Shown piece after piece: positions 31,975 through 45,590 of a DNA stretch of 64,000 nt. This DNA is from Cristatella mucedo. Lineage: Eukaryota > Bryozoa > Phylactolaemata > Cristatellidae. The translations under genes and the position numbers were made by a program. How positions within the stretch are numbered: the stretch's first letter is position 1; each line of letters starts with the position of its first letter. Location of the stretch: assembly GCA_009760855.2 (NCBI GenBank), contig WPIO01000026.1, positions 1,935,501-1,999,500 of the forward strand, given 5' to 3'. The notes under the pieces are model-generated. The model searched no databases. It was not told where the DNA came from and saw only the letters and a list, made by a program, of their open reading frames with translations.

Positions 31975-32935
31975 ATAAAACTAACTTACCAGTTATGGGC
32001 AAACCCAGCGTAATTCAGAAATTGGAAAGGTTGAAGCTCAAAATTGGCTCTGCCAGCATATCTTCTGTTGAATCAGCTCGAAATTTAGGTGTCATATTCC
32101 AAAGTGACCTCTCGTTAGACGACCACATCAGCTCAACAGTCAAATCTGCCTACTTTCAGCTTCATAACATTGCTAAAATTAGGGCTTGTTTAGATAAGGA
32201 TACCACGTCTAAGTTGGTCCATGCATTCGTGACATCCCGTCTCGACTTCTGAAACTCACTGCTTACTGGCCTGCCGCATGTGCGATCAGGCGATTACTGC
32301 AGGTGCAAAGCTCTGCAGCTAGGCTTGTCTGTCATGAACTCAGCAGTTGCCACATTACACCACTTCTCGCCGACCTGCACTGGCTACCAGTCAAGCAACG
32401 GATTGACTTCAAGGTTTTGTCGCTCACTTTTAGGTCACTTCATTCTTTGGCTCCAGCCTATTTCTCAGATCTACTCCCCCACCAAGCCAAGCATCGTAAC
32501 ACATGCTTTTCGGAATCCAACAGTTTATCAATACCTCGTACAAACCTCAAATCCTTTGGAGACCGCGCATTTAGCTCGTATGCTTCCAAAGCCTGGAACT
32601 CCCTCACGACTTGCGGCAGAACATCCCCTGACTTGACCACATTTAAAAAGAACTTAAAAACATACCTATTTAGGACAGAATTGAGTGGGTCCCTGTGATT
32701 CGTCCGTCATGTGCTTATGCGTGCTGACAATGTGCATGCTGCCACTAACCACATTTGCATGCTGACCCTGTGCATATCACCCCTAACCATAGTATTCATG
32801 TTGGTTGTTTATCAAGCATGATATTACTCACCATTCAATTGAATTTCCCTTTGCAGCAAATGTAAAGTGCGTAGAAAGAGATTGAGCTCTCTGAGGGTGC
32901 TTTATCAAGTGCATTATTATTATTATTATACGGCC
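31975..32935 (+). mobile_element. LINE family A fragment (d): RT C-terminal half and 3' UTR
   Basis: The translated text THKTNLPVMGKPSVIQKLER, then NLGVIFQSDLSLDDHISSTV, CLDKDTTSKLVHAFVTSRLD and HITPLLADLHWLPVKQRIDF is the standard post-palm region of CR1/L2-type reverse transcriptases. The last RT block ends FKKNLKTYLFRTELSGSL just before 32,698. A 3' UTR with imperfect gcatgctgacc/ctaaccat repeats and an (att)n tail (32,915-32,930) follows. A stop near 32,252 and a frame change near 32,278 show decay. There is no 5' half. Confidence 0.9.
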
Positions 32936-34614
32936 AATAAAATCAACCGAGGTAACTTAAGGGGTGTTATGCAAACTCAGCTAAATACCACTGATGCGCT
33001 TCCAATAGGTTAGATGCCAATGCACCAAACTTCACCAAAAAACGGCAGATGAAACTTGGAGGCCACGAAGTCTATTTTAAAAACTTTAATTAATTCTAGC
33101 ATGTCTGAGTTACTATTGGCATTTTTATGTATAATGTGTGCTATTGCACTTGGCTCTAACGACAATTGCAGCAGTTTTTAGGCTCCCTTTCCAAGCGAGC
33201 AGTGAGCCCATTGGGACCGATCAAACTGCTTAATAAGGCTCCTTTCCATATGCAATGCACAGGTAGATCATTTTGGCAGCTGCAATTTTTAGATTCGGAT
33301 AGCACCACAGATAATAATGATTTGGACTGTGTTTGCACTTTAAATTAAGAGCTATTCTTGCAGTGAAGTCACAAAGAACTTTCACAAAAACAAAGATATA
33401 TGAACAGGTTTTACTTCCAAGTCCCCACCACAGCTTTAGTAAACCAAAGGCACTTTGTTGTGGGATGTGGCTTCGGCAAACACTCAATTAAGCTGCTTCG
33501 TGGACGTCTTCAAGCGATTATGAACAGCTGGTACTGCATTGACTTTCGGAAAAAATAAGACTAGCTGAAGCTAACCTGTTGGTCCGTCAACCTTAATTCT
33601 AGCAAGTGACCGCTGTGCGTGACACAGACCATGGATCCTAACGCAGCTGCACTGGACTATTAAAGAGAGAGCATCCAAGTCAGGGATCTCATTGCAACAA
33701 CAAACTGCACTGGCATTAGATCATTCTTATCAGATGTCCAGAAAGACAGTGTGCCAGATGGCCCGGTAGATATACAGCCGACGAAATCTACCGAGTAATC
33801 GTTGTGCAATGCTAGCTCAGCCAGCGACTGCTCGAATGTGTTACCGTGAAACACTTGTTTTCTTTCCCAAGTCTCCTTGTTTCGAGCCGCTTCCGCGAGG
33901 ATTGCCAAGAGCCTTCCCTACGTCGACGTGCCCCTCAGCCTGAGCCTCGTGCGCTTCTTTCAGCTTCAGCTCCTGCTTCCCATTCGCGTGCTGTGATGCT
34001 TCCATCCATCGACGGTCTGGTCGAGTTTATACTGGGGCATCATTGCACGCCAGAGCGGCTACATTTAACTTCGAAAACTAATAGACTGTGTGATTTCGTT
34101 CAGCCTATATCTTCAAAAGAAAAAATCCCATCAACGAATTGTCGTTTAACGTGCCTCAAGTGAACCTCCGGCCAGGAATGGTACAGACCATGTCGGTCTA
34201 GAAAGCGCACGTCTACACGAGCTTCATTCATCTATCAACACCTCCGGCATCTAAGTTACCATTCGCTTGCAGTCGATGGTTGCCACTGGTTCCCGAGCAA
34301 AGATGTGGCCGACGAATGTCATCCTTGCTGGAGAGTACATCCTTGATTATGTCATAACGACTGCGGCTGCTATGTCAAAGAATCGACCCCGACCTTATTC
34401 ACCTCAGCTTGGCTATTCCATGTGGAGCAAACAGCTATCACAAAATGGTGACTGACAGCAATGATATGCCAATCCTATACTTCGACTAAGTCATCCGATG
34501 CAACCTGACGACGCTGGCCTATTATTACCAGGTGAAGGTCACTATTTGCTCTTGAGTTGTAGTTTTATACCCATAGTTGCTGCTGAGCCGGTGACTGGGT
34601 CCGAGGACACAGGC
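32936..34614. other. No gene supported
   Basis: The longest frame (33,846-34,163, 105 codons) is Ser/Arg/Pro-rich at its start with no family resemblance. ATG 33,631 opens MDPNAAALDY and stops at once. Retroelement debris is possible but not demonstrable. Confidence 0.35.
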
Positions 34615-34655
34615 AAACACACACACAAACACAGACATACAGAGAGAGAAAGAGT

Positions 34656-34688
<33 letters not shown>
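34615..34688 (+). repeat. (AC)n-(AG)n compound microsatellite
   Basis: acacacacacaaacacagacatacag is followed by a gagagaga run to 34,688. Confidence 0.9.
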
Positions 34689-34693
<5 letters not shown>

Positions 34694-37610
34694 TGTGAAC
34701 TCATTTCTGCTAATATGGTTGGGATATTTTCTGGGATTGGCTGGCCCAAGTGTGCGCCAACTCCACGAAGGAGATCGCTGGCTAGGGCTGTATTTTCAGC
34801 ATACAGGCAAGCTGATTGCAGTGTCATGCAGTATGTAATTTGAAATCCACTCAGTTGTGGAACAATGGCTACGACGTGTCAGTAGAGCCATCGCCATATT
34901 ATAAAAGGGCATAATGTAGTCCCCATTCCAGAATTCGTCAAGCATAAAACTGACCTGGAGGCTGCAGCTCACGAATGCATTACCACAGCCTAAGGTAATG
35001 CTGGTAATCAGTTGTCCCAGCCAAAATGACAATGAAATGCCGATTGAGCAAACAACGAGCCATGCCATGCATTCCCAGTGTAATAATGAAGATACACCAA
35101 GTATAGCGACCTGGAGCAGGAGTTGTCTAAGCGATTGCATCGAGCACACCCCACCTCACCTGGTTCAGACCATCTCCAGCACTTACTTCTCCACACAGCC
35201 GATTAAACCAATCGTCACATAACCATGGTGCTTCACTTAAGCATCGTGCCTCAGTATAGAAAGATTGGCTCTGCCTTCATATTTCACAAAGAGCGCTGCC
35301 TCGAAGCCATGCAATTTCAAGCAGATTACTTTTACTACCGACGTTACACAACCTGCTGTCAGTAAATCTGCCCTGGATGCTGGTTAGCCATAATTTGGCA
35401 GGTGGCTAATTCTCAGCCAAATAGAGAGTCTATATGTACCTACATCAAAGGCTACATTAAGTAGTCATTCCTGGTGGAGGCAGCTACTCATTGCAAGCAT
35501 TTTATGTTCCAATTTTGAAAATACATATACAGACAGAAATTCATTAGGCATTTTTATGTTACACGATCCATGAAAGTCGCCAAGAAGATTAATCTGCTAG
35601 CCAAGCCGAAGCTAAACCAGGGGAGTTACATCAGTGGAAGCTGCCACCCCTGACCCGGTAGGTGGGAGCCCAGTTTGACTACAGGTCAGGCTGCCTCGGG
35701 CCAAGTTGTGAAGCAGCAGCTGGCCCCTTTGTACTTGGATAAGCTGCATTCTTCAGCTGACGAAATATTACGAAATGACCTATCTGATAGGCCATTTCAG
35801 TTTCATTTATGCAAATGTTCGCTTGCTGAAGCCACTTGGGGATGCCCCAGACCCCCTTTACAGTCGGGCTCTGCTCCCCAGACTCCAGTGCCACCCTGGC
35901 CCTCCAATCCTAGCTTAACCTCAGGCTGCTACGACTAAAATGGAACAAGGTTGTCACAGTGGTATCAAATCATATGTCAAGTTCGGGGGTTTGGGGAGTT
36001 TCGGCAACCTTTGGCCAGCTTGCAGGAGAACTTTGGAGGAGTTCTCATGCAATAATCACAATTCACATTCTCCACACTTATGATGCAGTAATCGTTGAAC
36101 TTGTAAAAAAAGTGGTTAAATACACATTTATGATGCAGTAATCATTGAACTTGTTAAGTAGTTAAATACAAATTTGATAAGCACACTGATAACAAGGGCA
36201 AACCTTAGATCGAGACCACCTAAAAGGCTATTAAATAGTGACAATTTTTGGAATGGCACTTGACATGTTTATTATGTACGGCACATTCAATGTAGTCCAG
36301 ATCCCATGGTGAGTCGAACCAAATAAACTGCCTGGTGCAGAAGCTTCAAAAAGTATTACCTACTGGCTCACATAATCCACTGCTAAACGCAGTGTTCAGA
36401 AACATTACTTCATTCATACTTGTCAACTTGTAAACGAGCAGGCTAAAGCTCATTTTTACAAACCATTTGTTCAACATGCCCAGGAAGCAAAAGATTCGGA
36501 ACTACAAGATATCTATATTAGGGGATCAAGCTATCTGTGTATCTTAAGATCTCATGCATAACAATCCGTTGTTACTAAAGCATTGCCGTTTCCACATGCG
36601 GTTTTGTTTAGGTTCCAGCTTAAGTCCTGGTATGATACGGCACTCGATGGTACGATTACGATTGGCGCACGAGAGCTTGCAGCAAAGCGCAAAGAGTGAA
36701 CAGTGCAGCTTGCTCTACCCACAGTAGAATCTACAGCAGTGCATGCAATGATATATAATGAGCTCGCTGTTTTCTGAGATAACAAGCATCAATGCTCCCT
36801 TCGATGAAACATGATGTATGCGCTTGAGCAGGCTAAAGTGAGTTAGCCACGACTCAAATAAAAAAATCTGTGGTTATTGGTGGCATTGCTATTCTAGAAT
36901 CATACCCGTTGCCTTCGGATATCTGCAGACATGGCGACAAATTAAGTGCGGCCTGTAATCAGTCCCTCCTTGACTCTGCATGTGAGCCAGTAGGCTACCT
37001 GACAGGATTGGCCATATAGAACTAAGAAAATCGACAAGACTGTGCAGCGTTTCTAACCGTATAGGTACACATGACAGCTTATTCACCAGCTCAAAGACGA
37101 ACTTGGGACAGAACTAAGAAAAGCTTGACTATCAATAAACATGAAAGCATGAACTCGGTCCTGCCAAAGCAGATGCAGCTGACTGCTTGTTCACAGATTC
37201 AAGATCAACTTGCAAGTATGCAGCCGATCGTTTGAACTCACCGGGCTAGTGTGAAAGCAGCTCAACAAATCTACTTCTTTAGCCTGGTTAGGTATGCAAT
37301 CCACTCCAGCGATCAATCGAAGCTGTATAAAAGCCACTTGGATAGTCAAATGTCCCCACTCTCAATCACGTGCTGCTCATGTGACAGGTTGAAGTACCTG
37401 GACCTTTGTACACTCTCTGAAACCACTTCCCTGCTGTTGTTCATGCCTGTGCCACTGAAGACCTAAAAACAGGATGCTGTTTTTAATCCTGTAAGGTCTA
37501 TGATGCAACAGTTCCAGAGAGCTGTGTCTCCGGACCGGCAAAGGACCACATTATGTCGTCTCACAGGTCTCTCATACTAGTAGTAATGAGAGAGCATAAG
37601 AATCTACCTT
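34689..37610. other. No gene seen
   Basis: Frames stay short and without motifs. A degenerate direct repeat ('atttatgatgcagtaatc.ttgaacttgt') occurs at about 36,075 and 36,125. Confidence 0.4.
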
Positions 37611-37614
37611 AAAC

Positions 37615-38035
37615 ATAATAATACATTTGTAAAGCACCATGAAAGATCTTGTATCTTTCTCCAGGCCCTAAACGTGTGCTGTAAGGGAAGGTCATGCGGT
37701 TAGTGGGACCAAGCTTAGAGCCTATTTGCATAATATGATTAGTGGATAGCATGCAAAGCGGCAACATGCAAATATGGCTGGTGGCAACACGCACAGTTTT
37801 GACAAGCATAGGCATACAAAGGACAAATCGCAAGAACGAAGCACCTGATACATGATATTGCGACAAACAGGAGCATTTGAGCTTCATTTGAAAGGCTGTC
37901 GAGTCAGGGGATGTCGTGACGTCGATCGGGAATAAGTTGGAGGATTTGGGAGCAAAAGAACTGAAGGCACACTCTCCTGAGTATTTGTGGTTGGTTCCAG
38001 GCATAAGCAAAACGATTTTAGCCAGACCATAGTAA
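37615..38035 (-). mobile_element. Diverged LINE 3' fragment (k), family A-like
   Basis: In reverse complement, the frame 37,609-38,010 reads ECAFSSFAPKSSNLFPIDVT and ends with the LRFVLCMPMLVKTVRVATSH-like text also produced by other family A 3' UTRs. The 3' end has aataatacatttgtaaagcacc in the + sense. It is more diverged than the other copies. Confidence 0.6.
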
Positions 38036-38985
38036 TTCTAGAGTCGTGCCACCAGCTAAGCTACTAGCTTGGTAAACCAAAAAGTTTTACAAGACAATAG
38101 CATTTACAACATAACGTCGAACAAGCGTTTAATGCATCAGTACAAACAAGCAAAACAAATATGCCTTTTAATTGCAACTCTAGTGCTTATGAAACTATGA
38201 AGCTGCTCAGATCCATGCCGGAGTTAAAGCATATATGTGACTCATAATATAATAATCACCCATAGGATATTTAGTCAAAGAGTAGTTAAAGCAGTTAAAG
38301 GCCACACTCATGAATAAACCATGCTGATGTTGAATCAATGCCCATCAGTAACCAGCTCATATTCAGGGCCACCTAGCTTTTGGTGCACTGGTTTTAATTT
38401 TGGATGTAATTAGCAGAAACAGGAATGAGGAACTAATATTGGATGACAGGTACGGTAGGTGCTGGCCTTCATAGCCCTAAAGCCCAATCAGCTCAGCTAC
38501 AATTCCTCAGGTTAGCACCATATCGTCTATTTAGCATGCCAAAAATTGTAGATTCCTGAATTGGACTCGATAAGGCAAAAGCAGGACGGTGGACGGATAT
38601 CCCCCCACATCCACCCCGCCGACATTAACCCCCACCCACATTTCTCCCCTGAGGGTACGACATTTCCCCCCCCCCCCCGGTATAGGGTCTTTGGGTTTAG
38701 GATTTATATACCTATACATACTAATATGCATTGTGCAGAGTAACGTGATTGTTTGCACCTTTTATTGCTCGTTTTTCGTGATTGATTTGATTGGCCTATC
38801 AGTAGTTCATTGAGCAATACACCAAAGTAAAGTTTGTGTGATAAATACATCAAAGTAAAGTGTTTGTGACTACTCAAATGGACTGTGTAGTGCAAGGCCA
38901 ACCAGTGAATACGTCATGCGGAATTAAAAAAACGTCCAATTATACTGAGTTGATTTTATTTCAATTGAGCTTGAACTTCATTGAT
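38036..38985. other. No gene seen; C-rich tract
   Basis: A pyrimidine-rich stretch with ccccccccccccc at about 38,668-38,681 lies within 38,560-38,700. No recognisable frame. Confidence 0.4.
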
Positions 38986-38986
38986 C

Positions 38987-39633
<647 letters not shown>

Positions 39634-40935
39634 TAAAGTCTGGTGGCTCGAAATACTGCATTTGCATTTTGCTAGGTATCGGCCCCAACTTTTGGGCTGC
39701 AATCATTTGTTGTAAAGCTAGGCACAAAGTAATGAGTGGTAGACAGCTTGCAAACTCAGCCTAATAAAGCGACACGTTTCCGGCTATGGCCGCACGCCTC
39801 AAGAGTCGGCCTCGACTGGGCTTAATCTTTGACTTGGCAGCCCCTGTAGGCATCAATTGTGAGCAGAAACAGGGAGAAGGGATTTCACAATGCCCAGGCT
39901 GATGCGCTAAACTCACTTTGAATCCGTCGGGAGACTTAGTCTGGTGTTGAATGGATCAGCAGTGTGACCACAGTGCATAGCTAGCGTCTCGCACTGAAAT
40001 GCCGTCTAGTATGGATCTTCCGTTAGACCTATGTAAAAACGTGGTGCTGCTGCCTGCCGGGAAGGAGTCACTCTGCCAGAGCCGATTGCAACTAACAACT
40101 TAAGTGCATGCATATCAGGCCAAGAAGCTTTTACACATAACATTACTGGAACGAATGCAATCAGGAGTGCTCGACAATAGTCAGCTGGTCCCGGTTGACC
40201 AAATGTAGGTAGCTCCCGGATGTAAGGAGTTCGGTGCTCGTCCAGTCCAAGGAAACCCCTAGGCCGGTATGCCAATGACCGGCCGAACATAGCTTTTGCC
40301 TTCACACCGCAGGGTCATAACCTAAGAATCTGAGCAAGTTAGAAGCAGCAAAACTGAACTGCCTGTAAACAAGGTTTATCTCACTAAGGTGAAATGAGTC
40401 GAGCCCTTATTAGAAGCTGACAGCTTCTTCCATGCGAACAATAGGCCTCCAAGAATTACCGTGCACTGTGCATTAGCAGCTGGCGACTATCGACAGGATG
40501 CGCCCGGCCACACATCGCATTGCAGCAAGCACCCAGGCAGTTTTAGCTGCCCTCTTTCAAACAAAGACGGCACAGCAAAGGAAGGAGCCAAATCTGCCGT
40601 CGTTGCGCTCTCGTTTCGCACTTTGTTCTAGTTGAGCGAGTTGCTCTCGTTGAGAGCGTTGCTGCCGTTGTGTGTTGCTCTCGTTACGGGCTTTGCTCTC
40701 GTTGCACTCGTCTGGCACTCGTGGCCGGTGTCGCTCCCCTTGCAGGCGGGCTTGAATTCGCAATGCACGAAGAGCTCTAACAGCTTAGACCTGTCTGTGA
40801 TGACTGTTTGCAGACAAACAAGCGAGCAGCTAGTAATATTTGTATTGAAGTCGGTATTTCTGGCTCAGTCAGTCGGTCTCAGTTGGCTCAATGTAATTTG
40901 AATATGCATGCACTCACTGGCCATTCCACTATTAT
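39634..40935 (+). repeat. Dispersed repeat, copy B
   Basis: Aligns along its length with 1-1,230 (copy A) in the same orientation. It carries an extra low-complexity stretch at 40,605-40,715 made of gttgctctcgtt-like 12-base units, absent at the matching point of copy A. No coding capacity is shared between the copies. Confidence 0.7.
40605..40715 (+). repeat. Imperfect 12-bp tandem repeat (gttgctctcgtt)
   Basis: Units such as gttgcgctctcgtt, gttgctctcgtt and ttgctctcgttgcactcg recur. On the - strand they translate as Arg/Gln/Glu/Ser low complexity. Confidence 0.65.
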
Positions 40936-41404
40936 GCCAATCACTGCATTGGACTTGCGCATTCCTGTTCGATTCTACTGCGATTCGATGCCACTGACTT
41001 TGTCGATGAGATTCTCGGTGGTGAGGGCAGCGAGAGGTGCTAGTGAACTATGTTGCATCTCTATACCACGACCCTACTGCGGCTGTTTTGAAATAGTAAT
41101 AATAAAAATGTGCCGTTTATGTAGCATCCTAATTAAATTGGATCCTAATCCAGGTGCTTGGCACCTCAGCTGCAATAGAATCAATAAATAAGGCTTAGTG
41201 ACATCCACGGCATCCTGCTTAGACAAGCATGCAATGTCAAACAATTATCATGCTTAGGAGAGCATGTTAATGCAAACAGAAAGACACTCGATGCTACAAG
41301 TAAGTAGAACCCATGGCCATTGAAATGAACTTGACCATGCACAGTTAGGCACCAACACAGACTGGAATAAAAAGAAACAACTTCACTGAGGTACAGGGAA
41401 AGCT
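40936..41404. other. No gene seen
   Basis: The frame 40,808-41,191 has no recognisable domain. Confidence 0.4.
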
Positions 41405-43060
41405 ACTAATAATATAATAATAATAACACACTTGATAAAAGCACCCTCAGAGAACATAATCTCTTTCTAGGTGCATTACATTAGCTGTAAAGGAAACACG
41501 GTTGAATAGTTAGTGGTAGCATGCTCAATAAATAACAAGAATAATATGGTTAGGGGTGGCATGCACAGGCTCAGAATGCAAGTGTGGTTAATGGCAGCAT
41601 GCACAGCACGAAAGAACGAATCACATGAACCAACTAAATGATGTGCTAAATGGGTGCTTTTAATTTCTTTTTAAATGTTGTCAAGTCAGGCGATGTCATG
41701 ACACAAGTCGAGAATGAGTTCCAGGCTTTGTGAGCATACAAACTAAAGGCACTGTCTCCAAATGATTTGAGCTATGTACGAGGTATAGGTAAACAGTTGG
41801 ACTCCGAAAGCAGGTGGTACGATGCTTAGCATGGTGCGGCAGTAGATCTGATAGGTAGGCTGGAGCCAAAAAATGAAGGGACATAAAAGCGAACGACAAA
41901 ACTTAAAAGTCTTGACTGGTTGCCAGTAGTAGGACCTACCTATTAGTAGGACCTACAGCAGTCTTCATATGCCTGGCGATGGACAGTCAGTCATGATCTT
42001 TTGTGCTTTTTAGAGCTTGTGCTTAGTAGACGTAGCTAGTTTAATGTCTGTGATAAACCATAGGCCACCTGGGCGAGGGCACACAGTATGCTTAGTCACA
42101 GGTGCAAACTCGTCGACCATGTCAGCTAGTGTCGTGTTGTAGCAATCTACCAATTATTATAGGTCGGAAGGAGTACTGAGCAGCAGAGGCGAGGCAGATA
42201 TTCTTGCACGGACAGCATCGATGTCAAGGGTATTGATGTTTCGCGATTCGCATGTGATTTTAGAGGAAGAGGAGGGCACACATTGTAGACTGAATGAGAT
42301 CTGCATGTGGTCAGATAAGCAAAATTTGGTAATAATTGGCAATGACAAAGTGGTTGTATGAGAAAATTTGGTCGAGTGTGTGACCCTTGAAGCAAGTAGT
42401 GCCATGCACATGACCCACAACAGACAATGAGTGAGTCAAAGCACAAAATTCAGTGCTAAAGGCGTCAGATAAGTTATCAAAGTGAATGCTGAAATCGCCA
42501 TAACGAGGAAGGGTCGATTTCTTGCACAAAGAATCCAAATGATATCGGAGAAATCTGAGATGAATGAGGACTTCGTACCTGGTGGGCGATAGACTCCTGT
42601 CACCGTCGGTAGCTTATTGTCGGGTGAAATCAAGACAATAGATTCGAAAGACTGCTTCGAGGGTACTGCAAATCTCTGGAAGTCAAATTACGAGCGAATG
42701 ATAATAGCAACTCTACCTCCAGTTTTGATTGATCTAGGGGTTCGCGGTTACAAGAAACCAGTCGGGTAGCGTCTGTAATTGTCGGGCAGTTTACCAATTT
42801 TACCTATGTTTCAGTCAAGGCGAGCAGGTCGAGACCAGTTTTAGAAATAAGGTCGCTTATTACTAAAGGTTAATTGCACATTGTGCGAGGATTCCAAAGA
42901 CAAGCGTTAAAATGGGCCGCAAGAGTTATAACAAGCCGGATGACCACTGAGTTAGAGAGATTCACAGTGACATTTGTGGGGGAGCGTGCTGAGCAGTTCG
43001 AGACAATGCTAGGAATACCAAACCAGCGGGTACTTAGCTCGAAGTTCCCGCCAAACAAGC
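41405..43060 (-). mobile_element. LINE family A copy (e) with endonuclease end and internal deletion
   Basis: Reading from 43,060 leftward, CLWNPRTMCN...LVISDLISKTGLDLLALTET is the opening of a CR1-type endonuclease. GVYRPPGTKSSFISDFSDI, LVMAISAF (GDFN block, altered) and HGTTCFKGHTLDQIFSYNHF complete it. Linker text equal to 53,130-53,420 follows. At 41,927-41,956 the sequence jumps to the RT tail, losing nearly all of RT. The 3' UTR and an (ata)n tail end at 41,405. Confidence 0.85.
42300..43060 (-). pseudogene. CR1/L2-type apurinic-like endonuclease remnant
   Basis: It belongs to LINE copy e and would nick target DNA for priming. Blocks NPR.MCN, LALTET (catalytic Glu), YRPPG, the GDFN-type segment (here AISAF) and HTLDQIF (the usual TLDLVI) are in order. 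The GDFN motif is lost and stops intervene, so it is inactive. Confidence 0.75.
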
Positions 43061-44454
43061 AGCGCCTAAGGCTGGCGGCCCCGGCCGCAGCCGCTGCTCC
43101 GGGTGCTTTTCTTTCGTTAATGCATAATTCACAAATCTTAGAAACAATAGCAACATCTATGAATGCATTTTAACTACGATGACGAAGCGATAAAAGGGTG
43201 CGCACGATCATAACTAACATGTAGGCTACTAGCCGCCGGCGGTGGACCCAGCAGCCCGAAGCGATAAGCGTTTAGAAGTCCATGGCACGTAATTTCTTAC
43301 GGGCTATGGTCAAACAACAATCAGATTATCTTTAAACAGGTCTTAGCTGGATCGGTTTCCGTATACGATGTTCGAAAGAACTTCGACTTTCGGAAGAATT
43401 CTGCAACTAACAGAACGCCCCTGGGCGCACTCGTTGTCGGAAGGCGAGAATGAGAGGTTAGGCGCAATACGTTCGTGTTGTTTAGCTTCGTCGTAAACGA
43501 TGCAAGGTCATTGAAGCTGGTAAAAGTAGCTGAACGGAGTTACATGCTTTCGATGCATGTAAGTAGATGTCTCGATAACTAAAAGATCCTAATTTAGCTT
43601 GAGAGGGGTGGAATGCTAAGAAGCTGAGCAATTGGCCATGGGAGACGTTAAAAGAGCAATGAGGTCGGCAAGGTATACTGACGCAAACAGGCTAAGGGAA
43701 CTAGAAGTACTTCCTGCATACTGCATGTCCAAGCTAAAACTTGGAAGGAAAGCCGTTGGCAGAAACAACTGTAGCATCGAATGAATTAGTGGACAAAAGC
43801 GAGCTTGCACAGCACGACTAGAACCATCAGACCACAGTGGGGTAATGAAAAGTAAGGGTTCTAGAGATTTTAAACATATTAAGGTTAACAGTTTGTACAG
43901 GAGGTGTGTGCATACAACCATATTGAGATTATTAAAAACATTACAAACTTAGATATATGAGTGAATCCATTGGTCTTAAAACTCCTAAGTTTATTTGAGT
44001 GCTATTCGATGGTAGTGCTAAGGTCTGAATAGTAATCGCCATCTGTGGTTCGAGCCATGTCAATTCTGTCAGAACCCGCATCAGGTCTCCATTTTAAGCC
44101 ATCAACGCAGGCAGACTGCTGCATTTCCTGGACAGACTGTGCTCACAGCGTACTACGTACTAATTTGACAATCGTCCAAACAATCTAGCTTGGCAGTTTC
44201 CAGTAGCCCTAGGTCCAAGCAACAGATCTGCTTCCTCGAAGGAATAATGCTGCATGTGGAAGACATCAGGACAGCAAGTGAACTCGTTTTCGATTCTAGC
44301 TACGGCCTACACTTTCAAGAATCACAAAACCGGGGATCAACTAGACCTTGACCTTGCAGCCCGTCAAAGGATAGTTAAAAGGTCGTGTTGAACTTTGAGC
44401 CGGCAACATACACTCCACCTAATCGGTCCCATGGGGAGTCCACCAAATAAGGTA
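43061..44454. other. No gene seen
   Basis: A short GC-rich patch (gcggccccggccgcagccgctgctccgg) lies near 43,075-43,105. No conserved frame on either strand. Confidence 0.4.
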
Positions 44455-44540
44455 TTATTTTTTTATATAGCCCATAGAGAACTTAATCTTTTTCTAGGCA
44501 CTTTACATGTGCTGTAAAGAAAGAATGATCGATTGACCTT
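44455..44540 (-). mobile_element. LINE family A 3' tail fragment (i1)
   Basis: 'agagaacttaatctttttctaggcactttacatgtgctgtaaag' matches the reverse complement of the family A 3' end, with a T/A-rich tail to the left. Confidence 0.75.
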
Positions 44541-44848
44541 CCTTCCCCGAACTCACCTTTCCTCTTCCCTAAGCTAAAGCTTTGGCTTATTCCGATGTGT
44601 ACTGTAGTGACCGATTGGCCGACACCGGATGTCCTTCCGAGTTGCTGGTGCACGCTGATAGCCGGCCCAGTAATGGAGCCAGGAATGGAGCCGTTCTCGT
44701 GATGCTGGTTTTATCGTTATGCCCCGTCCCCCTGTCAGCCGCCAACCATCAACGGAGTCGTAGAAACTTGTAAGACTGCCATCTTCACTCCTTTAGCAGC
44801 CGCCAGTAGCTGCTGTTTGGTAGGTGTAGTTCAGCTCACTCAACCTTC
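44541..44848. other. No gene seen
   Basis: Spacer between two oppositely oriented LINE fragments; one short frame (44,582-44,773) without motifs. Confidence 0.35.
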
Positions 44849-45590
44849 GGGCTTGTTTGGATAAGGATACCACGTCTAAGTTGGTCCATGCATTCGTGAC
44901 ATCCCTTCTTGACTTCGGTAACTCACTGCTTACTGGCCTACCAGCATATGCAATCAGGCGATTACAGCCAGTGCAAAACTCTGCAGCTAGGCTTGTCTGT
45001 CGTGAGCGTCGCAGTTGCCACATCACACCACTTCTCGCCGACCTGCACTGGCTACCTGTCAAGTAACGGATCGACTTCAAGGTTTTATCGCTCACTTTTA
45101 GGTCACTTCATTCTTTGGCTCCAGCCTATCTCTCAGATCTACTCCCCCACCAAGCTAAGCATCGTACCACATGCTTTTCGGAATCCAACAGTTTATCAAT
45201 ACCTCGTACAAACCTCAAATCCTTTGGAGACCGTACATTTTGTTTGTATGCTCCCAAAGCCTGGAACTCACTCCCGACTTGCATCAGAACATCCCCTGAC
45301 TTGACCACATTTAAAAAGAACTTAAAAATGCACCTATTTAGGACAGCATTTAGCGGGTCCTTGTGACTCGTCCTTCATGTGCTTATGGGTACTGACACTG
45401 TGCATGTTGCCACTAACCCCTCTTGCATGCTGACCCTGTGCATCTCACTCCTAACCATGTTATTCTAGTTGTTTATTATGCATAATATTACTCACCATTC
45501 AATCGAGTTTCCCTTTGCAGCAAATGTAAAGCGCCTAGAGAGATTGAGTTTTCTGAGGGCACTTTATCAAGTGCGTTATTATTATTAACC
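44849..45590 (+). mobile_element. LINE family A fragment (i2): RT C-terminal part and 3' UTR
   Basis: MDKDTTSKLVHAFVTSLLDF, AIRRLQPVQNSAARLVCRER, HITPLLADLHWLPVK (then a TAA), LAPAYLSDLLPHQAKHRTTC and RTSPDLTTFKKNLKMHLFRT are nearly identical to copies d and f. The 3' UTR has the gcatgctgac repeats and ends gtgcgttattattaa. The copy is 5'-truncated, typical for LINEs. Confidence 0.9.

Noticed and set aside
33846-34163. 105-codon ORF as a host gene
   Set aside because: No recognisable domain, biased composition at the start, no supporting splice sites.
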